This document shows, piece after piece, positions 5,590 to 11,994 of a stretch of 11,994 bases of DNA. The notes beneath the pieces are model-generated. The model was not told where the DNA came from, did not search any database, and saw only the letters and a program-made list of their open reading frames with translations. The stretch is from Spirochaetia bacterium UBA6919 (lineage in GTDB: Bacteria; Spirochaetota; UBA6919), in contig DKAT01000103.1 in assembly GCA_002450905.1 (NCBI GenBank), forward strand, positions 1 to 11,994, given 5' to 3'. Position 1 is the stretch's first letter. Each line of letters opens with the position of its first letter. The translations under genes were made by a program, and so were the position numbers.

Positions 5590-6786
5590 TCATTTAATCA
5601 ATTTACTACGCAGCAGATGATCTATTGAAAACTTTTGATATCTTCCCAGGGCAGCTGGAATCTCCTCCATCGAAAGATACATCGTTTTTGAGACTGGCAG
5701 GAATATCATTGTCTGAAGATTTGTACCTCCAAGAGCTGTTTGTTTCAAGATATTTTTTATATCTGACACCCCGATCTTTTTATTCTTCACAATAAATTCT
5801 TTACTAAACTTTCCAAGGCTAGTATATCTGGTGTCTTTTTTTGAATACATCTCCTGACTTCCTTTCTTATCCAAAAAATAATTCGTACAATAGAGTGCAT
5901 TTCCTGATGGGTACCTCATTCGATTATGATAATTTGGAGATAGTTCTATGACAACTGACTTATTGTGTGCATCTGCTACCGTTAGGTTATTAGGGGAAGC
6001 AATTTTAGTTTTCTTGAAATAATCAACAACCTCTTTTACACTTCCATAAGACTCTAATACTTGTCGGAAAGCAAGAGTGCTGGGGATATTATTAAAATTA
6101 GGTCTCTGTTCACTAAGACTCACAAGCATTGTTGCAGCTAACCCCTTTTGATTCATCCCTGAAATTGCACCAATCATTCCTGGCCACCCTATTATCACAA
6201 GGGAATTCTTGTTTTCCAGATGATAAACCATGATCAAATCATATAAATGAGCTACATTCATTGACGGAAAGTCTAGATTTCTCCCAAAAATAAGGGTATT
6301 TACATCTGATTGTTCTTTCTGGACTACAAACGTACTGCACATGACACCAAATAACATTTCTAAAAATGTATTGGCAAGAAGAATATCCTTATAAGCTATA
6401 CCTGAACCCTTACTGATCCCTTTCATTTCAAGGATATATTCTCTGGGAATATGTTTCTCAAGTTGATAAGCTGTTTGAATAGCCTTCTGATACTTTTCCC
6501 CACTATGAAGTATCTTAATATACTTGTCTATAAGATGTTGAATCTGCTTACCCATAAGATGACCAATGGCTTCACCCCTTTCTGAAGCTGATCCATAGAG
6601 ATGAAGGATAGGAGTATTATTCTGATATTCCAGATAAGAATTTTTGTAATGCTTCTTCTCATAAGGGATTTTGTCCACACTTTGGAATTGAGCTAATACT
6701 ATAGGTATATATTCGGAATAGTAATACGCAACTCCTCCAATGAAAAAAAGTATCAACACTAATAGATATAATAAGATTCGTTTCAT
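5590..6786 (-). CDS. Membrane-anchored C45/AAT-type Ntn hydrolase (acyl-transferase/amidase-like)
   Basis: A 398-residue protein with one N-terminal hydrophobic segment (about 4-22, after a short MKR), most likely an uncleaved anchor placing the catalytic domain outside the membrane. The domain resembles peptidase family C45, the acyl-CoA:6-aminopenicillanate acyltransferase group of N-terminal nucleophile hydrolases. Landmarks are an RGEAIGHLMG stretch at 70-79, a CST site with likely nucleophile Cys150, GRNLDF at 168-173, GMNQKGL at 210-216, NLTVAD at 267-272 and TNYF at 301-304. Family members often cut themselves before the Cys; here that would be between Met149 and Cys150, which is inference. 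Known activities are amide hydrolysis or acyl transfer, and the substrate is unknown. It starts 11 bases after the phosphohexomutase stop on the same strand, with GGA six bases before the ATG, so the two are very probably co-transcribed. Confidence 0.8.
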   Translation of the reverse strand: MKRILLYLLVLILFFIGGVAYYYSEYIPIVLAQFQSVDKIPYEKKHYKNSYLEYQNNTPILHLYGSASERGEAIGHLMGKQIQHLIDKYIKILHSGEKYQKAIQTAYQLEKHIPREYILEMKGISKGSGIAYKDILLANTFLEMLFGVMCSTFVVQKEQSDVNTLIFGRNLDFPSMNVAHLYDLIMVYHLENKNSLVIIGWPGMIGAISGMNQKGLAATMLVSLSEQRPNFNNIPSTLAFRQVLESYGSVKEVVDYFKKTKIASPNNLTVADAHNKSVVIELSPNYHNRMRYPSGNALYCTNYFLDKKGSQEMYSKKDTRYTSLGKFSKEFIVKNKKIGVSDIKNILKQTALGGTNLQTMIFLPVSKTMYLSMEEIPAALGRYQKFSIDHLLRSKLIK

Positions 6787-6797
6787 AAATCGTCCGG

Positions 6798-8573
6798 TTA
6801 ATTAATAATTTGGTTCACCTGCTTCACAAAATCGTTAGCTATATTTTCAAGTAATTGTTCTGTACTACTCTTAATATCCTCAAGTGGTGTACCATTGTTC
6901 TTCTGGTGAAAAGAGAAGTAAAACTTTATTTTGGGCTCTGTCCCGCTAGGTCTTAAAGTAACTTTACTCCCGTTCTCCATATAATAAGTCAATACATTAC
7001 TTACAGGTAAATCTAAATCCAGTTCCCTATTCTGGACTATATCATATATCTTTCGTCTCTCTACATCCCGAATCTTAACAACCCTCGAACGATGAATTTC
7101 TTTTAAGGGATGTTCTCTGAAATATTCCATAATCGTCTGAATAGCTTCAACTCCCTCTTTTCCCTTCAGAGTAAGAGATTTCAAAGTTTCAAGGTAGTAT
7201 CCATATTTTCTATACAAATTATTCAGGTATTCAATAAGTGTAATATTCATTTTCTTACACTCATCCGCCAATATAGAAATCAACAAACAGCTACTCACCG
7301 CATCTTTATCCCGAACATAATCCCCAAAAGTATATCCATAGCTCTCTTCAAAGCCAAACAGAAACTTTTTCGATCCCTCCTCCAATTCGTGATATTTCTT
7401 CACCTTCTCAGCTATATATTTAAATCCAGTCAATACTTCCTCAAACTCCACCCCAAAATCTTGACAAATCCCATCAGTCATGTCTGTAGATACAATTGTC
7501 TTGACCAGAAGAGGATTAGCAGGCATCAAATTCTTCTCTTTCAACTTTGAGAATAGAAAATGACTTAATATGACTCCTACCTGATTGCCATTAAATAAAA
7601 TAAACTCCCCTCGATGATCTTTCACCGCTATCCCAACCCGATCACAATCAGGATCAGTAGCCAATACTAGATCACTCTTCGTATCCTTAGCCTGTTGAAT
7701 AGCTAATTTCAAAGCATCTGCCTCCTCAGGATTAGGATACTTCACTGTTGGAAAATCTCCATTGGGCATTTCTTCTTGTGGAACAACAGCAACTGAATAT
7801 CCCATTCTCTTCAGAGCTTCCCGAACTGGTATATTTCCCGTCCCATGCAAAGGAGTATATACTATTTTAATTAATTTCTCATGATCACTCTTATTTACAA
7901 GAAAATCAATTGATTTAAACAAAGTGTCAAAATAACTCTCATTAATCTCATTCCCAATATACTGAAGAAGACCCTTGTCAAGAGCTTCTTGCTTATCCAT
8001 TATCTTAATCTCATCCACAGATTGAATAGCCCTGACTTCAGATATAATTCCCTTATCATGGGGTGGAAGTACCTGAGCACCATCCTCATAATAAACCTTA
8101 TATCCGTTATACTCGGGTGGATTATGACTAGCAGTCACCATAACACCAGCTTTCGCTTTCAAATAACGAATAGCAAAGGATAATAGAGGAGTAGTCTGAA
8201 GATGACTAAATAAATAACTCTTGATCCCATTCCCAGCAAAGATAAGGGCAGATCTGAGTGAAAATACATCCGAAAAGTGCCTTGAATCATAAGAAATCAC
8301 AACACTTAGATCCTTTTTATTTCTACCACCCTGTAATAAATAATTGGCAATCCCCTGAGCTGACTTCCCAACAGTATAAATATTCATCCGATTAGTGCCA
8401 GCTCCTATGACACCACGCATCCCACCTGTTCCAAAATCCAATTCCTTATAGAACCTATCAACAAGTTCCTTCTCATCTTTATTGTCAATAAGTAATTGTA
8501 GTTCCATACGGGTCATCTCATCATATTTATCTCCCATCCACTCCTGAACCCTTGTCTCGATCAGCTTATCCAT
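6798..8573 (-). CDS. pgcA: Alpha-phosphohexomutase (phosphoglucomutase/phosphomannomutase, PgcA type)
   Basis: Cytosolic enzyme interconverting hexose 1- and 6-phosphates (glucose, possibly mannose), feeding nucleotide-sugar and cell-envelope synthesis. The 591-residue length and the N-terminal block FGTGGMRGVIGAGTNRMNIY match the Bacillus PgcA-type mutases rather than the shorter AlgC type. The four family loops are present: catalytic TASHNP (147-152, phosphoserine Ser149), metal-binding DPDCDR (307-312), sugar-binding GFEESYG (407-413) and phosphate-binding RPSGTEPK (541-548). ATG 8573 is preferred because AGGGGG lies 7 bases upstream. An ATG two codons earlier sits almost on top of that site and is unlikely to be used. 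It is the first gene of a two-gene unit with the C45-type hydrolase. Glucose versus mannose preference cannot be read from the motifs. Confidence 0.95.
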   Translation of the reverse strand: MDKLIETRVQEWMGDKYDEMTRMELQLLIDNKDEKELVDRFYKELDFGTGGMRGVIGAGTNRMNIYTVGKSAQGIANYLLQGGRNKKDLSVVISYDSRHFSDVFSLRSALIFAGNGIKSYLFSHLQTTPLLSFAIRYLKAKAGVMVTASHNPPEYNGYKVYYEDGAQVLPPHDKGIISEVRAIQSVDEIKIMDKQEALDKGLLQYIGNEINESYFDTLFKSIDFLVNKSDHEKLIKIVYTPLHGTGNIPVREALKRMGYSVAVVPQEEMPNGDFPTVKYPNPEEADALKLAIQQAKDTKSDLVLATDPDCDRVGIAVKDHRGEFILFNGNQVGVILSHFLFSKLKEKNLMPANPLLVKTIVSTDMTDGICQDFGVEFEEVLTGFKYIAEKVKKYHELEEGSKKFLFGFEESYGYTFGDYVRDKDAVSSCLLISILADECKKMNITLIEYLNNLYRKYGYYLETLKSLTLKGKEGVEAIQTIMEYFREHPLKEIHRSRVVKIRDVERRKIYDIVQNRELDLDLPVSNVLTYYMENGSKVTLRPSGTEPKIKFYFSFHQKNNGTPLEDIKSSTEQLLENIANDFVKQVNQIIN

Positions 8574-8620
8574 ACACATACCCCCTGATTTTCTAATATA
8601 TAAATACTTTTATCGAATTC

Positions 8621-8629
8621 ATTATATCA
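8621..8629 (-). promoter_or_regulatory. Extended -10 promoter of the phosphohexomutase gene
   Basis: The minus strand reads TGATATAAT, a perfect -10 box with the TGn extension that can replace a -35 box; the -35 region is indeed poor. Transcription would start near 8614, giving a leader of about 40 bases with the AGGGGG site before ATG 8573. Confidence 0.5.
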
Positions 8630-8708
8630 AATAATTCACAATAAAAAATAATAATTTTTGAAATGTTTTTGCATTATATGAGTAATAATACATATGAAAA
8701 ATTATTTA

Positions 8709-8737
8709 TTGACGAATCAAATGTTTTTATATATATT
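8709..8737 (+). promoter_or_regulatory. Promoter of the rpsF-dnaB operon
   Basis: TTGACG (8709-8714) is followed after exactly 17 bases by TATATT (8732-8737), each matching five of six consensus positions. The start point near 8744 lies just before the leader hairpin. It diverges from the phosphohexomutase promoter within the same 235-base spacer. Confidence 0.6.
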
Positions 8738-8756
8738 TCCTTCTTCAAAATACCTT

Positions 8757-8785
8757 TTCTCCAGAATTAAATTATTTTTGGAGAA
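8757..8785 (+). promoter_or_regulatory. Hairpin in the rpsF leader
   Basis: TTCTCCA (8757-8763) pairs perfectly with TGGAGAA (8779-8785). The stem extends inward by one G-U and two A-U pairs around a 9-base loop (8767-8775). The 3' arm contains the GGAG that serves the five-codon frame at 8789. The stem lies a few bases downstream of the predicted transcription start, so it could control translation or protect the 5' end. There is no U-run after it, so it is not a terminator. Confidence 0.5.
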
Positions 8786-8788
8786 CAA

Positions 8789-8806
8789 ATGTCCACAAGG
8801 AGTTGA
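8789..8806 (+). other. Five-codon reading frame ending at the rpsF start
   Basis: ATG 8789-8791 follows GGAG (8780-8783) at 5 bases and encodes MSTRS before TGA at 8804-8806. The stop overlaps the region between the rpsF ribosome binding site (8797-8802) and its TTG start at 8809. If translated, it would place a terminating ribosome at the rpsF start and couple the two. Such short frames arise easily by chance, and no conservation can be tested here. Confidence 0.3.
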
Positions 8807-8808
8807 AA

Positions 8809-9210
8809 TTGAAAAGAAAATATGAAATTATTTTTATATTAGATCCCATGGATCATCCCCAAACCAAATCTCAGGTTATGGATCTGATTAAACAACACGA
8901 CTGTACTATAATCAAAGAAGAAGACTTGGGTATCCGAAATCTTGCTTACACCATTAAAAAGAAAGAAAAAGGATTCTACTTCTATGTTCACGTTGATTTC
9001 CCAGCTCATGCTGTCAAAGAATTGAACCACGACATACGGCTAAATGAAAATATCTTGAAGTATATGTGCTTAATTCTTAAAGAAAAGAAACAAAAACCCC
9101 CAAAAGAGAAGTCTAAGAAAAGATCGAAAGTATCAGAAGATAGACAATCACAGGAACATACAGGGTCTAATGAACAACAACCAGAAATGAGTTCAAATCA
9201 ACAGGCTTAA
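8809..9210 (+). CDS. rpsF: Ribosomal protein bS6, with a hydrophilic C-terminal extension
   Basis: Small-subunit protein bS6, which binds the 16S rRNA platform as a pair with bS18, encoded two genes downstream. The start MKRKYEIIFILDP, the segment LGIRNLAYTIKKKEKGFYFYVHVDF and the end NHDIRLNENILKYMCLIL follow the usual S6 fold (four-stranded sheet with two helices). The core ends near residue 93. Residues 94-133 form a Lys-rich then Gln/Ser-rich tail, a feature that varies between species. TTG 8809 is chosen because AAGGAG (8797-8802) lies 6 bases upstream. A TTG two codons earlier (8803) touches that site directly. It heads the operon and lies 19 bases before ssb. Confidence 0.93.
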   Translation: MKRKYEIIFILDPMDHPQTKSQVMDLIKQHDCTIIKEEDLGIRNLAYTIKKKEKGFYFYVHVDFPAHAVKELNHDIRLNENILKYMCLILKEKKQKPPKEKSKKRSKVSEDRQSQEHTGSNEQQPEMSSNQQA

Positions 9211-9229
9211 AATAATATTGGATTAAATT

Positions 9230-9658
9230 ATGTCATGGGATATCAATCAGGTAACAATCATAGGACGACTGACAAGGGATCCAGAACTCCGTTATGGCAA
9301 AACTGGCGTTGCATTCTGTAATTTCAGCATTGCTGTTGGAAGAAAGTCAACCAGAGAAGGATCTGAAGATGAAGTCTCTTATTTCGATGTCGTAACTATT
9401 GGTAAAACAGCAGAAATAGCAAACCAATATCTAAAAAAAGGCAAACAGCTAGGGGTACAGGGATATTTACAACAAAGGCGTTGGGAAGATCAAAATGGTC
9501 AGAAAAAATATAAAGTAGAAATATTTGCAGAACGTGTACAATTCCTCGGATCATCCGAACGCTCTGATAAACAAGACCACATGGATAACCCACCATACGA
9601 TCCCACAATCGGTGCTTCCCAGGGAGAACCCTTTGAAGACGATGAAATCCCATTTTAA
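9230..9658 (+). CDS. ssb: Single-stranded DNA-binding protein
   Basis: Binds single-stranded DNA during replication, repair and recombination, and recruits partners through its C-terminal tip. The 142-residue protein has the OB fold at about 3-107, beginning INQVTIIGRLTRDPELRY, with FDVVTIGKTAEIANQYLKKG in the middle and VEIFAERVQFLG at the end. A short flexible linker rich in Asp, Pro and Gly leads to the acidic tip DDEIPF, the standard interaction motif. The ribosome binding site is weak (GGA about 9 bases upstream), so translation may be coupled to rpsF, whose stop is 19 bases away. Its place between rpsF and rpsR is a very common arrangement. Confidence 0.97.
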   Translation: MSWDINQVTIIGRLTRDPELRYGKTGVAFCNFSIAVGRKSTREGSEDEVSYFDVVTIGKTAEIANQYLKKGKQLGVQGYLQQRRWEDQNGQKKYKVEIFAERVQFLGSSERSDKQDHMDNPPYDPTIGASQGEPFEDDEIPF

Positions 9659-9683
9659 TTAAAATTAATTATACAGGTAATAT

Positions 9684-9995
9684 ATGGAAACAAAAGAAAC
9701 TACAACAAATGAAAGAAAAACGGATAGGGAACAGTCATTCCACCAAAACAGGAATCAAAATCCTCAAAAAAAGAGAATGTTCTTTTACCGAAAAAAAGTA
9801 TGTAAAATCTGCACAAAAGATTTTTCGGGTGATATCGATTATAAAAACACAAATCTCTTAAGAAAATTCATTACAGAAAAGGGAAAAATTATCCCTCGAC
9901 GTCTGAGTGGTGTTTGCGCCAAACATCAAAGAGTTCTGACTGTTGAAATTAAAAAAGCTAGAACAATAGCATTCTTCCCCTTCGTAGACAAATAA
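9684..9995 (+). CDS. rpsR: Ribosomal protein bS18, Cys-containing (likely zinc-binding) form
   Basis: Small-subunit protein that pairs with bS6 on the 16S platform. The core (about 37-103) contains VCKICTKDFSGDIDYKNTNL, LLRKFITEKGKIIPRRLSGV and CAKHQR, followed by the basic helix ending IAFFPFV, all typical of S18. A CxxC pair (residues 41 and 44) together with the Cys and His of CAKH (residues 78 and 81) could bind zinc, the so-called C+ form; many bacteria have lost these Cys. The first 35 residues are a hydrophilic, Gln/Asn/Lys-rich extension. ATACAGG precedes both this gene and rplI at a similar distance and serves as the ribosome binding site. Confidence 0.95.
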   Translation: METKETTTNERKTDREQSFHQNRNQNPQKKRMFFYRKKVCKICTKDFSGDIDYKNTNLLRKFITEKGKIIPRRLSGVCAKHQRVLTVEIKKARTIAFFPFVDK

Positions 9996-10014
9996 TTATA
10001 TACAGGATTTAAAT

Positions 10015-10503
10015 ATGGCAATTGAAATTATTTTAAAAAAAGATGTTGATGGACTCGGTGATGAAGGCGAAATTAAAAAAGTAGCTAATGGATATGCAAG
10101 AAATTATCTACTACCCTTTGGACACGCTGTTTTAAAAACAGATAACAACCTTAAAAAACTTGAATCAGAAAAAGATGCTATTCAAAAAAGAAAACAAGAA
10201 AAATTTGAAGCCTCAAAATCCTTTGCTGATAAAATTAATGGCATTGAACTGAATTTTGAAGAAAATGCTGCTGATAATGGAAAGCTCTTTGGATCAATAT
10301 CTATCGTGGATATCCTCCAAAAATTAAAAGACCAGGGATTTAACAATATAGAAAAAAAACAAATACACCTAACTGAACATATTAAAAATATCGGTACATA
10401 TGATATACCAATAAAAGTTTATTCCGATCTAAATGCTAAAATAAAAGTAAATGTTAAATTGAAAGAAGAAGAGCCCAAAGAAGAAGTACAACAAGAAGGA
10501 TGA
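10015..10503 (+). CDS. rplI: Ribosomal protein bL9
   Basis: Large-subunit protein anchored by its N-terminal domain to 23S rRNA, with a long helix projecting from the ribosome and helping to maintain reading frame. The signature region is seen at 11-40 (VDGLGDEGEIKKVANGYARN followed by YLLPFGHAVL). A charged helix (about 42-75) connects to the C-terminal domain (about 76-150, including KLFGSISIVDI). The 162-residue length is slightly above usual because of an acidic Glu/Lys/Gln tail. AGGA lies 7 bases before the ATG. The stop TGA overlaps the dnaB start in an ATGA arrangement, so the two are translationally coupled. Confidence 0.97.
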   Translation: MAIEIILKKDVDGLGDEGEIKKVANGYARNYLLPFGHAVLKTDNNLKKLESEKDAIQKRKQEKFEASKSFADKINGIELNFEENAADNGKLFGSISIVDILQKLKDQGFNNIEKKQIHLTEHIKNIGTYDIPIKVYSDLNAKIKVNVKLKEEEPKEEVQQEG

Positions 10504-11834
10504 TAGATAAAGTACCACCTCATAACATGGAAGCAGAAAAAGCCGTACTTGCTTCCATGATCATTGATTCTAATGCCATTATAAAAGTCGCTGATCAAAT
10601 CAATATTGATGATTTCTATTCCGAAACAAATAAAATTATCTCAAAATCCATTCTTGAAATCTATCAAAAAGACGAACCCATCGATCTCATCACATTAAAC
10701 AATTATTTAAAAGATAATTCAGTATTTGAAAAAAAGGGAGGAGCCCGTTACCTGGACGAACTAGTAGAGTCCATACCTACCTCTGCGAATATCGAATATT
10801 ACTTGCGAATCATTCAGGAGAAGGCAGAACTCCGAAGACTGATAAATATCTGTACTGACACGATAACTTCTGCTTACCAGGAAACGGATGACGTCTCACA
10901 AATTATCGATAAAGCTGAAGTGAAAATATTCGAAATCGCAAAACAGCGGATAAAAGAAGATTTTATCGCTATAAAACCAGCCCTCACAGAAACTTTAGAA
11001 TATATAGAAAAACTATACCACAATAGGGATAAATATTCCGGAGTCCCCTGTGGATTTATGGATCTTGACGAAATGACTGGAGGATTTCAAAAGTCCGATC
11101 TCATCATAATTGCTGCAAGACCTTCAATGGGTAAAACCGCTATGTGCCTTAATATTACTGAAAATGTAGGTATGAAATACAAGAACGGAGTAGCATTTTT
11201 TTCCCTTGAAATGTCAAAACAACAACTCTGCCAGCGACTCATAAGCTCCTACAGCAGAATTGATTCTCAAAAAATTAGAACTGGTAAAATCGCACCGGAA
11301 GACTTCCCCAAAATTGCTTCTACTGTTTCAAATCTCTCAAAGGCAAAAATCTTTTTAGATGATACCCCAGCCATCTCCACTCTTGAAATCCGGGCAAAGG
11401 CAAGACGTCTTATTACAAGAGAAGAAATTAATTTAATAATTATAGACTATTTGCAACTCATTGCATCCCCTGATAAAAGAAGATCTGATAACAGACAAAC
11501 AGAAATTGCAGATATCTCACGTTCCTTAAAAAATCTGGCAAGAGAGCTAGAAGTACCTATAATCGCTATATCTCAGTTATCAAGAAGCGTAGAAACACGT
11601 GGAGGAGACCACAGGCCTAAATTATCAGATCTAAGAGACTCTGGGGCAATAGAACAGGATGCAGATGTTGTAATATTTATCTACCGTGATGAGTACTACC
11701 ACCCAGAAGATGATAATATTAAAGGGAAAGCAGAAATGATTGTTGCAAAACAAAGAAATGGTCCTACAGGAACTGTCCAACTGGCATTTAACGCCTCTCA
11801 AGCTCGTTTTGATAATTTTACACCTTATGAATAG
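10500..11834 (+). CDS. dnaB: Replicative DNA helicase DnaB
   Basis: Hexameric 5'-3' helicase that unwinds the replication fork and binds primase through its N-terminal domain. The N-terminal domain (about 4-105) starts with VPPHNMEAEKAVLASMI, the classical opening. After a linker helix, the RecA-like domain (about 178-444) carries Walker A RPSMGKT (207-213, Lys212), SLEMS (235-239), Walker B LIIIDYLQL (312-320, Asp316), AISQLSRSVETR (356-367), LRDSGAIEQDADVV (378-391) and KQRNGPTG with the likely arginine finger Arg419. The 444-residue length is normal and there is no intein. The ATG overlaps the rplI stop; the start has a GAAGG almost adjoining it, so coupling from rplI is the likely way it is translated. 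It is the last gene of the operon in this window. Confidence 0.98.
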   Translation: MIDKVPPHNMEAEKAVLASMIIDSNAIIKVADQINIDDFYSETNKIISKSILEIYQKDEPIDLITLNNYLKDNSVFEKKGGARYLDELVESIPTSANIEYYLRIIQEKAELRRLINICTDTITSAYQETDDVSQIIDKAEVKIFEIAKQRIKEDFIAIKPALTETLEYIEKLYHNRDKYSGVPCGFMDLDEMTGGFQKSDLIIIAARPSMGKTAMCLNITENVGMKYKNGVAFFSLEMSKQQLCQRLISSYSRIDSQKIRTGKIAPEDFPKIASTVSNLSKAKIFLDDTPAISTLEIRAKARRLITREEINLIIIDYLQLIASPDKRRSDNRQTEIADISRSLKNLARELEVPIIAISQLSRSVETRGGDHRPKLSDLRDSGAIEQDADVVIFIYRDEYYHPEDDNIKGKAEMIVAKQRNGPTGTVQLAFNASQARFDNFTPYE

Positions 11835-11843
11835 TATAAAATC

Positions 11844-11867
11844 TTTTTTATCCGTTAAGATAAAAAA
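11844..11867 (+). terminator. Weak AT-only hairpin after dnaB
   Basis: TTTTTTATC (11844-11852) and GATAAAAAA (11859-11867) are perfect complements around a 6-base loop. The stem has a single G-C pair and no U-run follows on the plus strand, so it is at best a poor intrinsic terminator. Beyond it, up to 11994, I see no gene, RNA or repeat. Confidence 0.25.
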
Positions 11868-11994
11868 TAATCTATATTATAAACCTTTTAGAACTAAGCT
11901 TCTTGCTAATATAAATTACCATTAAATATTACATAACCCTTCATCATAAATCCTCAAAAACAGGAAGATTTCAGCAACTGTGTTATAAGTCAAG

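Noticed and set aside
7110..7550. Open frame of 146 codons antisense to the phosphohexomutase gene (and similar frames opposite the ALDH, rpsF and ssb genes)
   Set aside because: These lie opposite well-supported coding sequence, have no ribosome binding sites and show no recognisable protein features.
8744..8808. S6:S18-binding RNA motif known from other rpsF leaders
   Set aside because: The leader lacks the CCG element I would expect, so I did not call it; a covariance-model search could overrule this.
1..11994. CRISPR arrays, tRNA or rRNA genes, toxin-antitoxin or other defence cassettes, phage genes
   Set aside because: No regularly spaced repeats, tRNA-like cloverleaf or recognisable protein families of these kinds were seen on either strand.

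Overview
The window is AT-rich, with short spacers, some TTG starts and standard use of TGA as stop. The gene order rpsF-ssb-rpsR-rplI-dnaB at the right end is the order I know from spirochaetes such as Borrelia. Together with the low G+C, a TPR lipoprotein and a PgcA-type phosphohexomutase, this suggests a low-GC spirochaete. That assignment is inference; no rRNA or marker comparison was possible.

Layout from left to right. (1) Positions 1 to about 730 hold the end of an IS4-type insertion sequence read on the minus strand. Its transposase N-terminal part runs off the left edge, has an in-frame stop just after the best start, and has a hairpin that could hide that start's ribosome binding site. 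(2) Positions 755-3019, minus strand: a TPR lipoprotein followed by a complete ALDH7-type aldehyde dehydrogenase, probably one transcript. (3) Positions 3257-3796, plus strand: a stand-alone 179-residue MESH1-like HD hydrolase (small alarmone hydrolase), convergent with the next gene. (4) Positions 3807-5470: a minus-strand secreted alpha/beta hydrolase with an unusual Lys/Asn-rich tail, diverging from a small unrecognised helical protein on the plus strand. A 10-bp inverted repeat lies in the shared promoter region. (5) Positions 5590-8573, minus strand: a PgcA-type phosphoglucomutase/phosphomannomutase followed 11 bases later by a membrane-anchored C45/AAT-type Ntn hydrolase. (6) Positions 8709-11834, plus strand: a strong promoter, a structured leader with a five-codon reading frame, then rpsF, ssb, rpsR, rplI and dnaB. 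This block encodes ribosomal proteins bS6, bS18 and bL9 plus single-stranded DNA binding protein and replicative helicase, linking translation and replication.

The rest of the window is metabolic or housekeeping genes with envelope proteins of unknown substrate. I found no tRNA, rRNA, CRISPR array, phage gene or recognisable defence system. The points most worth following up are the IS translation-control hairpin, the rpsF leader, the MESH1-like enzyme, and the tailed hydrolase with its divergent partner.
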